Positions 36,686 through 47,768 of a DNA stretch of 64,000 bases are shown here, in pieces. The position numbers and the translations under genes were made by a program. Origin of the DNA: Halisarca cf. caerulea (taxonomy: Eukaryota > Porifera > Demospongiae > Chondrillida > Halisarcidae). The number at the start of each line of letters is the position of its first letter. Within the stretch, counting starts at the first letter, position 1. The DNA lies in NCBI GenBank assembly GCA_963170055.1, contig CAUJGJ010000037.1:989601-1053600 (forward strand), in the 5' to 3' direction. The notes beneath the pieces were generated by a model. The model saw only the letters and a list, made by a program, of their open reading frames with translations. It searched no databases and was not told the origin of the DNA.

Positions 36686-37041
36686 AAGCATTTGAGTTAT
36701 GTTGCTGTACATCCCATAGTTAACAAATTTTAGGCTTTTCTTTATTATAAATTATTATAATTATTGTGTATCTGTAATATATGTGCTTTGTTAGTAAGCT
36801 ATAACTAGTATTATTATTATATTAAGTTATAGTGACATTTTTACTCATTATTGCTCTTTAGTTTTTAGGTTTAACTTTTCATTATAATTATCAGTGCATT
36901 CGTTGTTTACTGTTGCTAATACATAATATTATGCAGGCTTGGGGGGTAGGTATTATATCATAGGCTCACTATCAGCTTGTTATGATTTTGATTGATGATG
37001 TATATACGTACCATCTGAGCACATACTGGCTAGTCATAATA

Positions 37042-37407
37042 CAGTGGACACCGGCCCCTCTAATCCAAACCCCTGAATTGTGGACACTCCTCTAATCCAG
37101 GCCCCTGAGTTGTGGACACTCCTCCAATCCAGACCCCTGAATTGTGGACACCCCTCTAATCCAGACCCCTGAGTTGTGGACACTCCTCTAATCCAGACCC
37201 CTGAATTGTGGACACCCCTCTAATCCAGACCCCTGAGTTGTGGACACTCCTCTAATCCAGACCCCTGAGTTGTGGACACTCGATCCTCTAATCCAGACCC
37301 CTGAGTTGTGGATGCACTCCTCTAATCCAGACCCCTGAATTGTGGACACTCCTCTAATCCAGACCCCTGAATTGTGGACACTCCTCTAATCCAGACCCAT
37401 GAATTGT
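37042..37407. repeat. 32-bp tandem repeat array, about 11 copies
   Basis: Unit ctctaatccagacccctga plus rttgtggacactc repeats every 32 bp with point differences (a/g at one position, occasional cc for ct, a few inserted bases near 37280 and 37312). One more copy follows the MITE at about 37945-37985. A copy in inverted orientation sits at about 42193-42232 in an RPL18 intron. Confidence 0.9.
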
Positions 37408-37415
37408 ATGTGAAC

Positions 37416-37940
37416 TAGTGTTGTGCGATTATTGAAAAAATCAACATTGCCGATTACTACAAATCAACATTGAAAGAAATCACGATACTTCGATTAATCA
37501 ACACAAAAGCTGTAGGTGATCAAACTAAAAAGAAAAGCTAAAAGCCTAAAAACGCAGTATCAAATTGAGATGTGTTTAAAAAAGTATTCACCACAATCAG
37601 TACATCATACAAGTTTTCAACCAAAAACACAACATGGATGCATTTTCAGTGTCTAGACATGTTCTCTTAACAGTGATAATGTCACTGGCGTTATTCTCGA
37701 GAGGGTTTAAATTAGCTGTTGCTAGTAGGTCCTCAGATTCTTCAGCCATTATCGACACTCAACTTCAGTGCTATCTAACTGCACATGCTTAGTGTCAGTT
37801 TTTCTATACTTTTATCCATGACCTGTGCTGTTTTTGCAATTTGTTCAAGTAATTGTCGATTTCTCATGGCAATCGATTGCAACGATTACGATTTGTCACT
37901 AATCGATTAATCTAATAATCGATTTAATCGCACAACACTA
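37416..37940. mobile_element. hAT-type MITE with 8-bp target site duplication
   Basis: The element begins TAGTGTTGTGCGATTA and ends TAATCGCACAACACTA. ATGTGAAC immediately precedes it (37408-37415) and immediately follows it (37941-37948), a perfect 8-bp duplication as made by hAT transposases. It has inserted in the 32-bp array; flanking array units resume after it. 525 bp with no transposase frame. Confidence 0.93.
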
Positions 37941-38154
37941 ATGTGAACACTCCTCTAATCCAGATCCCTGAATTGCAGACACTCCCTTATCATGGATACA
38001 TTTATGCCATGCACTGCATGGAACCACATTCATGATCGGCCTTTTAACCCCGGCCTGAAGCGAGCACACCTTATGCCCATGCAATAAATGTCTATCAAGG
38101 CAGTACTGCTGTTTTGTTCCAGCCACTACATGCATGCAACTATATAATATACAT

Positions 38155-38387
38155 ACATGCAGTTGAACTTGGATAGTGAGTACCCTCAAGGAAAGGCAAT
38201 TAAATTAGCATATATATACTCATGCATTATCAGAGGTACTTACTATCCAAGGTGCTTTCAATGGTATTGCATGAGGTAGGGACAGAGCAATGAGTACTTC
38301 CTATCCAGGAGTACTCACTAACCTAAGTACTTACTATATTCAGGAGTATTCATTAACCCAGGTACTTACTAGCAGAGTTTGACTGTA
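38155..38387. mobile_element. MITE of the GGATAGTGAGTACT family
   Basis: The left part (gttgaacttggatagtgagtac) and right part (gtacttactagcagagtttgactgta) are imperfect inverted repeats, with further internal copies of cttactatcca. Diverged relatives occur at about 8090-8230 and about 56555-56720. Confidence 0.65.
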
Positions 38388-38559
38388 CATATAGAATATT
38401 ATATGTATACAATATGTTGTGTCAAAGAATCATGCAGTGTTTGTATCCAAGATTTAATTTAATATACTGTATATCATTTCAATCTTAGGTTGCTGTACTG
38501 ACGTCCACAGCTGATTAGGCTATATATTTAATATTATGTAATAATAATGATATTGCTAA

Positions 38560-38562
<3 letters not shown>

Positions 38563-38624
<62 letters not shown>
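38563..38624. repeat. (AT)n microsatellite
   Basis: About 60 bp of pure AT. Confidence 0.95.
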
Positions 38625-38627
<3 letters not shown>

Positions 38628-39662
38628 TTAATTGCATAAACATTTGTACAACAAGAACACGGCACTACAGACAAGGGAATAAAGTACAGAAGGAGAGTGG
38701 AGCGTATAGGAGATATGCTGATTCAAATCATATATCATACGCCTAGCTGTTCTTGGCTTCCTCATCAGCAACGCGACCATGCAGCAGAAGAGCAGGATTG
38801 TGGGCTGTTTGAAGGGGCAAAGGTATTGTGACAAGTCATGTCCCAAATGAGTACCCGGCCACTCCTCCATGGAATGATTGTTATACTCCATCTGGTCTTC
38901 TGCCATCGCCACGACAGGGATGTCAATGGCTGCCAAGGAACACTTAATGATGTCGTTGAGGGCCAAATGGAGAGGGATTCGACCTTGACTTCTCTGACAA
39001 GAGATTTAGAGGCCATGTTTTCCACTAACTTACACCTCCTACCCATGATGTTGGCCAATGTGCTCCAAGCAGAGGGGAGTGCCCAGACGAAGATCAACTG
39101 CAGTGGTGATGTCTATGTCTTCCATGTGCAAACCTAAAGAGGAAATGGGGGGGGGGCATAGCTAGGCACTACTCTCCTTCATCTGAGAGATGTGAACAGG
39201 TCAATATCCATGCTCTACACTTCAGGAGAGCCTCGTGCATGGAGAAGTGATGAAAATACACCATCAATCACTGCCAAGTGTCCCAGGCCCTCTGTTGCAT
39301 GTACATATATAATATTATCATGTATCCATTATTGACTATGTTTTACTCTTCCAAATGAATTCATGCATAATATTATTAATACATCTTAATATATATGGAT
39401 TGATCACATCCACCTGCATCTTCATGTGCATGTGCATTTTGTGTATATTGAAAATGCTATGTATAATCCACATAATTACACATGTACACAGAGCTCACCC
39501 GGCCAGTGTTGGATGTGAGACCAGTCTACATGTAGGTTATAGTATACTGCAAAACTAACAACAGCTAATAAAAACAGAAACAATTTCCATTCAACCACAA
39601 AACATTAATGATACATAGAAAAATAAAAATAGTGGGATAAACAGTGGCAAACATGGATGATT

Positions 39663-40550
39663 TCAGTCACTGACACTATTCAGTAGAAAGTCCATTGCAC
39701 CTCTTTCAAAGTCGGCCAAATCAATAACTCCAAACCTTTTATCACCCAAACGTGTCTTGCGGGCAACTGGTTCCACATAGGAGAACTTCTTGAAGGATTC
39801 GTTGATGAAAAGATTCTTGTAAGCTTCAATCAATTGTGTGAAAGTATCTACTTCACTATTGCTGCTTGAAGACACAGGATTGTTTGAAAGGATTCCATAA
39901 TCCAATTTGAAGTCTTCGTCTGCATTTTCATCGATGAACTGTTTCAATTCACCCTGGTTAACTTTTCCTGACTCTAATTCTTCTCTTGTCCAAGGCTCTT
40001 CAGGAAGAGGTATGCATTCCCATCCAGGATAAGGTACATTGTAATTAACAAACAGCTTCACAGATGGCGGTACTGGAAGTTCATTGATGTGTTTATAAGT
40101 TAGTTTTCCCATAGTGTTGCGTACAACAGAACGACATAATGTCTTGAGCGATAAGGTATGCTGATCCAAATAGGAACAGATTGCTTTGTGTCCTTTAATA
40201 AATGCCAAATCAGCTGGAGTAGATTTGTCATGGTTCTTTATTGAGAAGGAAGCTCCTGCTTTTGACAGGACTTGCAGCATTTCCATGTCAGCGACCCACG
40301 CGCATTCGTGGGCTACAGTCCAACCTCTCATGTCGAGCTGGTTCACATCTGCTCCGTACTTAATGAGCAACTCGGCCTTCTTTAGACGTATTTTACTGGC
40401 ACCGAGGGTTGGACAGACACATAAAGCAAGGGGCGTTCTTCCGGATCCATCAATTTGGTTAGGATCAACGCCATCTTTTAACAAACGCTCCACGACTTCA
40501 GCCGGCTCCTGAGACCAACAAGATACCACCATATGAAAGGGCTCTTCCAT
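39663..40550 (-). CDS. ankyrin repeat and SOCS box (ASB-like) protein
   Basis: Single-exon frame of 295 residues. At least three ankyrin repeats are visible (VVERLLKDGVDPNQIDGSGRTPL, split over positions about 17-42; AELLIKYGADVNQLDMRGWT about 59; MLQVLSKAGASFSIKNHDKS about 93). A SOCS-box-like segment follows at about 134-170: a BC box (SLKTLCRSVVR) then INELPVPPSVKLFV, matching the ASB pattern LxxLCR...LPLP..LK. Such proteins recruit targets to Elongin B/C-Cullin 5 ubiquitin ligases. Unusually, about 120 residues extend past the SOCS box, whereas most ASB proteins end there. It lies 235 bp downstream of RPL18 on the same strand. The lack of introns is unlike its neighbours. Confidence 0.85.
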   Translation of the reverse strand: MEEPFHMVVSCWSQEPAEVVERLLKDGVDPNQIDGSGRTPLALCVCPTLGASKIRLKKAELLIKYGADVNQLDMRGWTVAHECAWVADMEMLQVLSKAGASFSIKNHDKSTPADLAFIKGHKAICSYLDQHTLSLKTLCRSVVRNTMGKLTYKHINELPVPPSVKLFVNYNVPYPGWECIPLPEEPWTREELESGKVNQGELKQFIDENADEDFKLDYGILSNNPVSSSSNSEVDTFTQLIEAYKNLFINESFKKFSYVEPVARKTRLGDKRFGVIDLADFERGAMDFLLNSVSD

Positions 40551-40784
40551 AGTGTCTACACACGAGGGCAGGTCTCTCCTATGGCTCTTATAGTACTATA
40601 AAGGATTACGGCGTTTTCTGTCCTTCGTTTTATACACGTAGCGATCATGACTAAACACCGGGCGACGATCTATTAATAGCGCAAGTCATTACACAATCGA
40701 AGTAAGTTATATATAGTGATTTGGGAAATCCCCATCAACATTCATTGTCCAATAATTGTAACCAGAAAACAGTAAATGAGTTCT

Positions 40785-43473
40785 TCAAACTTTGAAGGCC
40801 CTGCTCTTGCGTCGACCACGCGCACGTTCAAACTTGCGTCCCTTGGATCTCACGTAAGGTCTGCACAAAACACACGCACACACACATAAAATCTCACAGC
40901 ATGCTTTGCTAAAAACAACTTGAGGGGCTTACTTGGCATGGCTGTGTGGAACACCTGGTGCTGGTCCAAAGTGTTTAACTGCTTCTCTGGCCTTTCTTGG
41001 TCCTACAAGTAAAGAGAGCAAGACAAGTACATTCTGGAAAGTAAACCATGGAAAGTTCAGAGGGAATTAACTCAGGGATCTGGTGCTCAGTAACAACACC
41101 ATCAAGAAATTCCAGTCAAAATTCTATCTATTCTCTTATGGGGCATTAATACTGTTACGAATAACCAGGAATATTTGCAGTCATTCTATTTTGGTGGATT
41201 GGCAGTTTGATCAAGTACCACCAACATTTCCATACAATACTGACTTTCCTTCAGTTGGAGTTTTGTGAATAGCTGCTTATACAGCAGTTCACGCTTTTAC
41301 TCTGCAAATGTAGTAGTTATCCTAAGTATCTCCAAAGAACTGAGAGAAAATCAAGAATAAAACGATAAGCAAACAGAAATCTTGAGAAACTTTCCATCCT
41401 TGTATGAAATTCAATTAATGATACCATTTTAGTAGCTATGGCTATGAACATCATATTATAATGGAGGTAGGCCGATTTTTTGTTCGCACTAATCTGACAA
41501 ACCATGCAAGGAATTCACAGTGGACTTTCACTAACGCTCATAGCGCTGTTCGGAGGGTGACCTCAAAGGGGTTTCATTCCGTTTGCTTGCAAAATGATAG
41601 ATCTCCACAAGACGCCATCTTTCTTATATGGACAAACACAGACTGAAATACAGATTTTTTATTTCGATCATTTCTTATACATCTTCTCCTAGGGAAAGAA
41701 AGCAATTGTTATAAAACCACCCAAACTTATTGACGTTATAGTCAGTGAGTGTTGTTATCTATAGAGCGGAAGGTTTTATCCCGTGAAAAAGAGAGCAGAG
41801 AGGTCACCAACATGAAGAGTCAGCCATTTTGAAACCATGCGAGTTTGCAATGTGTGGCGGTTTGAAATTTATGTATACACAATTTGTGTGTGTGTGTATG
41901 TATGTGTGCGTAATAATTGGTGATTGTTGCTAGCTATATTGTGGAAAATTTACCCCTTGAGAACGAGAGCGGAGATGACCATCAACGAGATGAATTGGCC
42001 ATTTGAATTTTGCCTTAGCCTTGTAACTAACTAGGGGAAAAGGTGGCCAAAGACCAATACAGCAAAACCATTCTATTCTGGACACTTTGGGACAAGAAAG
42101 GTCAGACTGCCCTGATTATTGAGATGTCCTCATTTCAGGGGTTGAAGGTGCTCTATATCACAGAATAGTGAATCACTTGGTTCCAGTGGCACGTGTCCAT
42201 ATTAGAGGAGTGTCCGCAATTCAGGGGTCTGGCCTATACAATAACTGTCGCAGTAGCACTGGCTTACTCTTGATATAGAAATTATACATTAAAATTGACA
42301 ATTAAAATTCATTTAATGCAACTTCTTCACTTGATATTAAGGGTTCGGGTGGCGGGTGGCTTGGGGGTGACTAACTACAGTAGCGCAAGAGATAATAGAT
42401 TTGGAAATGCCTACCAAAAACAGCCAACAGCAAATTACATTCCCCACAAACAGTTATATAGGTGGTTTTATCAGACACTGCATTGAACACTGCAAATGGT
42501 ATACACAAAATTCACATCCTTGTAACTTCTCACTTGTGAATTATTGCCAATCCACCACAGTTAGTTTTGAAAAAAATGGGCATATTATTGGAGTTTGGCA
42601 GACTATTCAAATCAATAAAATATCTAGTCTTTCCGATCAATTCATGCAGACGGATGAGAATTCACATAAATATGGGGTTTCATTTCATGTGGTCATGAAA
42701 ACTGCTCAAATTGTTAGTCCAGTAAAGGATAGACAAACGCTTGTGATGGAGGGGCATGGTGTGAGCTTGCTTTGACCACGCACACCCTCACCTTGTAGAA
42801 GAATAGTATTCTGTCCCTTTGGAGAGCGCAGAGCCAACTGATCAAAGGTTAAGACCTCCCCTCCTGCTTTCAGCACACGAGCCCTTGCTCCCTCTGTTAT
42901 TCTTAGAGAACATACTGATAGCTTGGGTACCTGGTAAAGGCGCATGTCATCGGTGATTGTTCCAACCACTACAGCGACTTTGCCTGTCCTTTCTTTTTTC
43001 TTCATCTGTCGCACCTAAGGCGGAATACGTAAGAATACTTCACCTCGAGGAGGTACAAGCATTTAATATTCAAACTCTCGGCAAACTCACCAAACGAGCA
43101 AGAGACAAAGGTGGCCTATTCGTCTTGCTCATACACAATCTTTTCAAAATTACTTTATTGAAAGGGGAGTTTGTTCGCCGAGATAGAAACTTGTACAACT
43201 ATACACAAAACAAAATGCACTTACTGCCAGCAAAAATATAACAAATCATACCTACACCAATGCAAATGGACGCCAAGTCAATCACCTTCACTAGAAGTTT
43301 AATATATACATCTTTTGACTTGGGTTCTTTTCTAACGACTTTCCGGACGTGCTTATGTGGTATGTCTATTCCCTAACAAACAGTAATATACAACAAATAT
43401 AGCGATAGAAACAGTTGCCAAAACGTCTAGGAACATAAGATTGCACAGATTCTTTCTCTACCAAACTCACCAT
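40785..43473 (-). CDS. RPL18: 60S ribosomal protein L18 (eL18)
   Basis: Component of the large cytosolic ribosomal subunit. Exons (high to low): 43473-43471 (ATG only), 43372-43286, 43198-43091, 43014-42792, 41002-40933 and 40860-40785, in frame, giving about 188 residues, the normal family length. Signature blocks are all present: [85 protein letters not shown]. The last exon ends [11 protein letters not shown] first coding exon of just the start codon is common in animal ribosomal protein genes. Intron 4 (1.8 kb) is much longer than the others and holds repeats. The gene is head-to-head with a receptor gene. Confidence 0.97.
41003..42791. other. RPL18 intron 4
   Basis: 1.79 kb with no gene. 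It includes an inverted-orientation piece of the 32-bp repeat family (gaggagtgtccgcaattcag, about 42193-42232) within a larger degenerate element (about 42045-42240), and a short GT tract at about 41885-41910. I did not find snoRNA C/D boxes, which are often hosted by ribosomal protein introns. Confidence 0.6.
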
Positions 43474-43681
43474 TTTGTTCGCTCCACGTGGGTGTCCAAC
43501 AATCGATTTCGCAATGTAATTTTATTCTGTCGCAATCAGAACTCGTCAAAATTGTGATCTGGAATCGCGAGACTAGGCACACCGGCGAGTCATGAAGAAA
43601 GCACGTGAATGGCATACGTATATAGCTGTAGTTCCTTTGTTTCTTTTTGCTGCATGAAGGCTACTATCAATTGCTAACGCC
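43474..43681. promoter_or_regulatory. bidirectional promoter, RPL18 (-) and receptor gene (+)
   Basis: 208 bp separate the start codons. TCGCGAGA at 43565-43572 matches the core of the TCTCGCGAGA element known from animal bidirectional and ribosomal promoters. Confidence 0.7.
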
Positions 43682-46600
43682 ATGAATCTTTCTTTCAATC
43701 AATGGGTGTTCTTTTTTCCGCTAATAAGTGGTAAGTTGAGTTATCTGCAGCATCAACAGGTAGCTAGTGAGTGCAGTGGGTGCTCACTGCTACGTCTAAT
43801 ACCGTATCATCCGTACTAATCGCAGCTTTGTTGTCACCTATGTATACCTGAATGCCACATTTGGTGCTGAAATTCTGTGTTAGCCTTAATACCATGCAGT
43901 CAGGTGTAGAGTTGATTGTTTTCCTTCGAGTTTTCTTTGTGTCTGTGTCGACCTGACCTCACAGAATTTAGCCTAAATTTATTGTAACACAGTACATTAT
44001 GTTAGTTCTTAATACCTTGGGCTGTGATGCACTTTAATATCATTATTCTCTGGAGTAATAATATGGTTTAACCCTTGATTAATTGATTGATTGACAGACT
44101 GCATGGCTGATATATTGTATATATTCTCTCTATTAAATTCTCTCTCTTATTAAATGATCTTCCTACAATTTTACATTCTGCACTACAAACACTACCTGAT
44201 TCCCGATCTATTAATTTCCCCTCATCCTGTCTTTTGTTTGCCAATGACTTGGTTCTATTCTCTGAAAACCCAGAGGATCTACAGACTTTGATTAATTCTC
44301 TTAACCGGTACTGTACAGACAACAAATTACAGGTCAATTCATCTAAAACTAAAATTCTAGTGATTGGTCAGAATCCTAAATGTGTGGACAATCATTGGTT
44401 CATTAATAATGAAAAGTTGGAAATTGTTGCCAAATACAAATATCTAGGTATCTGGTTTAATTGGAACTGTAACTACAAAGACAACATGTCATGCATATCA
44501 ACGGAAGCGAACAGGTCCTTGTATCTACTCCAAACAAAAATAATTTCATTAAACATCACTGACTTCAATGTGCTACATCATTTGTTCTCTTCTTTAATTA
44601 AACCTATTGCTCTACATGGTGCAGAAATCTGGGGCCTCTATGACATAGCTTCGCTAGAATCGATACTAATGAAGTACTGCAAATTTGCACTGAGAGTCTC
44701 GAGGATCCCCTACTAGCTCTAATATAGCTATCCTCTCTGAGTGTGGCATCCACAATATTGCTTATCACTGCCTGCACCTTGCTTTCAAATACTATTATCG
44801 TATATCTTCACCTGAAACCCCATCTCTGATTCAACATGCCTTAAAATTGTCTATCACGTTGGGCTCATTGGGTTTGAAGTCCTGGCATAGACAAATTAAA
44901 TCTGAGTTTATCAAGCTTGGCCACAATATAGATTTATCAACGCCATCTCTAACATTCATGCATTATTCAAACTTTGCTTGATCAACAAACTCAATTCAAG
45001 ATGTGTACCATCAACAAAGATGAGGGCCTCACTCCATTTGGGGGTAGTAAGCTGAGAATGTACTGGCTAATTAAATCTGATTTTCAGAACCTGAAACATA
45101 TTTAACTAGCATCCGCAACCCCAAACTAAGACAATTGTTTACTAAGCTTCATATCTCAGACCACAACCTGATGATTGAAATTGGACAACGCACTAGACCA
45201 ATTACACCTGTCTTAGAACGCAAATGCACACTATGCAGTCTAAATTCTATTGAAGATGAAGTCCACTTTTTGATTGTCTGCCCATTTTATTCCCAACCAC
45301 GATCTCAACTATTCTCATTTTTAAATTGTCGTTATAGTACATTCAAATTTCTATCTTCCCATGAAAAATTTATTTATGTCCTGGGCAGTAGAGACCCTGC
45401 AATCATCAATCAAACTTCACAATATATTTCAAAAGCAACACAACTAAGATTAGCCTATTTATCTCCACCTATTTGATTTTGCTGTCATTTTCTACTTGTT
45501 TTCTTTGCCTGCCACTGTACATGTCCTTTGTGTGTGTACTCTTGATGTTTCTTACCATGTTTTCCTTGTTTGCCACTGTGTCCTCTGTGTGTGTACTCTT
45601 GCATGATGTTTCATACCTTTTGTAGTTGCTTTGTCATGATAAGATAAATACTATTGCTGAGGTCAAGGGCCGTTTTGGCTACGACCAGTGATGATTATTA
45701 TATAATCTAAAAATAGTATATGAATGCGAGTTGATTTGTTTCTTTATATTTTGCTGAAATCTTCTTTCATTTTCTTTTCAGGAATATTTTGTAGTTGTGA
45801 TTTAACTGGGTACATTGATCCATTTGATTTTGCTGAATATCAGAGCTTTTCAAACTTGTTTGCCATCACTGAAAGGATGCGAATTCCTTGTAATGTTACC
45901 GTGGTATCAGTTGCATTTGGTACACAGAGTCAAACAGGACCTCAGCTAGTAAATGGACCTATCTTTCAAATCTGGAGACCTCATCCATCATTCTCTGGAA
46001 TATTTGCTCATATATCAGATATTACCCATCCAAATTCTACTTGGAGGTGTAGCAGCAGTACATTCATTAATGTTTGCAGTACAGCCGTACGTAACTTGCA
46101 AGCATGTAATAGTGATGTAATTGCTTTCGAACTAGCACCCACTGTCAGTGCTACAGTTGCCATTACTAACAGCAAGGTTGGCTTCACTATATATACCACA
46201 TCAACCATGCCTTTGCCGACATTGCACACAGGTTTCATGCAATCCTTCATTCAAGGATCTCCATACATCACTTTGGAGGGTAAGCCATTGCACATCAGTG
46301 CTTGCAACAATACATTCATTTAATTTGATTAATCCTGATGATTTTTTTTATTTTTTCTGTAGTTTCAAGTACTTCAGCAGCACATTGTACCCCACTCCCA
46401 ACTACAGGTGATTTATGTGCATGTTATCTGATGCAATGATTCAGTTAGGAGCTTGGCAAAATTTAGTACAGTAGGAAGTCAGTTATCCAAACACCTTGGG
46501 ACCAGAGGGTGATTGGATAACTGAAATGTTCTGATGAGCAATCACTTTCTAAAAGTGATGATTTAATATATCTTGCACTTCATTTTAAAGTCCACGTGCA

Positions 46601-47596
46601 GATGAATTGATAAATTGTAGAATAAATAAACAAATATCAATCTAAAGTTGACATCTGCTTAACTTTTCTAGTACAACTGGACTTTGCTTCTAAGCACATA
46701 AATGAGGAGAATTATGTTCAAGGGAGTGTTTGGTTAACTGAAGTGTTTCGATAGCTGAAGTTTGGATAACTGACTTTACACTGTATTGGGGGAATCATGT
46801 GTATGAATGGTCCAATTTGCTACATTGTGCGCTTATTAAACAATTACAATGGAGTCTCATTTAATGAATCTCTGGGGGGAAGTTAAAAAGTTTCTTTAAG
46901 GAGAAATTCACTATATACCTGAGAAATTTCCATTAATACACATGCACATACACTATGGGATTCAAATCACAATAACACTATTGTGCAGTGAAATGACATG
47001 TATGCAACAAATGCACTCCAATAACCTAAAATCAAGCTTTGTTTAAGGTAATCAGTGAGTTTCTTTTACTCCCATGCCTGTGCAGTTCTTCAATATTGTT
47101 GAAAGCACTTTAGGTGGTATGCCAAACTCAGTTGTAATTTTCTCCTTTTCTATATGGATGGTGGTGCACTATCCACAGCTCAAATAAGTTCCACTTTCTT
47201 CTGAAGACTAAGTGATTGTTACTTGTGTCCCCCCCATAATTTGCTATAAAATCACACATTCACCCCACGGTCTCACCTAGTGTAGCATAGCTGATCCTTC
47301 CCTCCCTTGACAACACAGCAGTGCAAAAATTCCTTGAGAATACAGTAATGTGAAAGCAATGTACTTCCATTGGCAATAACATAATTTGTACCTAACAGAT
47401 GCATGCAAACAAATAAATTTAGATTTGTTCGAAGGTATAAGAAGTAAAATACTGATATTATGTTTTATGATACTTCTGGACAATATGTTGAATAGACCGA
47501 GCTGCCAAGGGATACCATGTATTTATTGTTAATGCCTATTCAGGCACAGCACACTCTAGCTTTTTATACACATACATGCATACACAAGCATACACA

Positions 47597-47659
<63 letters not shown>

Positions 47660-47737
47660 ACACACATACACGTGCACACACACATACATACATACACACA
47701 CGCACACACACACACGCACACACACACACGTACACAC

Positions 47738-47768
<31 letters not shown>

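Larger units (their letters stand above)
36686..39662. other. repeat-rich spacer between Unkempt and the ankyrin/SOCS gene
   Basis: 3 kb tail-to-tail spacer. It holds a 32-bp tandem array (37042-37407), a hAT-type MITE (37416-37940), a TAGTAAGTACT-family element (about 38155-38387) and an (AT)n tract (38563-38624). Stretch 38700-39140 has overlapping frames of about 110 codons on both strands and slightly higher GC. It may be a decayed transposon, but no domain is recognisable. Confidence 0.7.

Noticed and set aside
37042..37407. CRISPR-like array
   Set aside because: The 32-bp units are contiguous with no unique spacers, in a eukaryotic intergenic region. It is a plain tandem repeat.
38628..39137. 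Overlapping frames of about 110 codons on both strands
   Set aside because: No recognisable domain, no splice context and several competing frames. It may be a decayed transposon, but this cannot be supported.
41003..42791. Possible intronic snoRNA in RPL18
   Set aside because: I looked for C/D-box pairs in the RPL18 introns and found no convincing set with terminal pairing.
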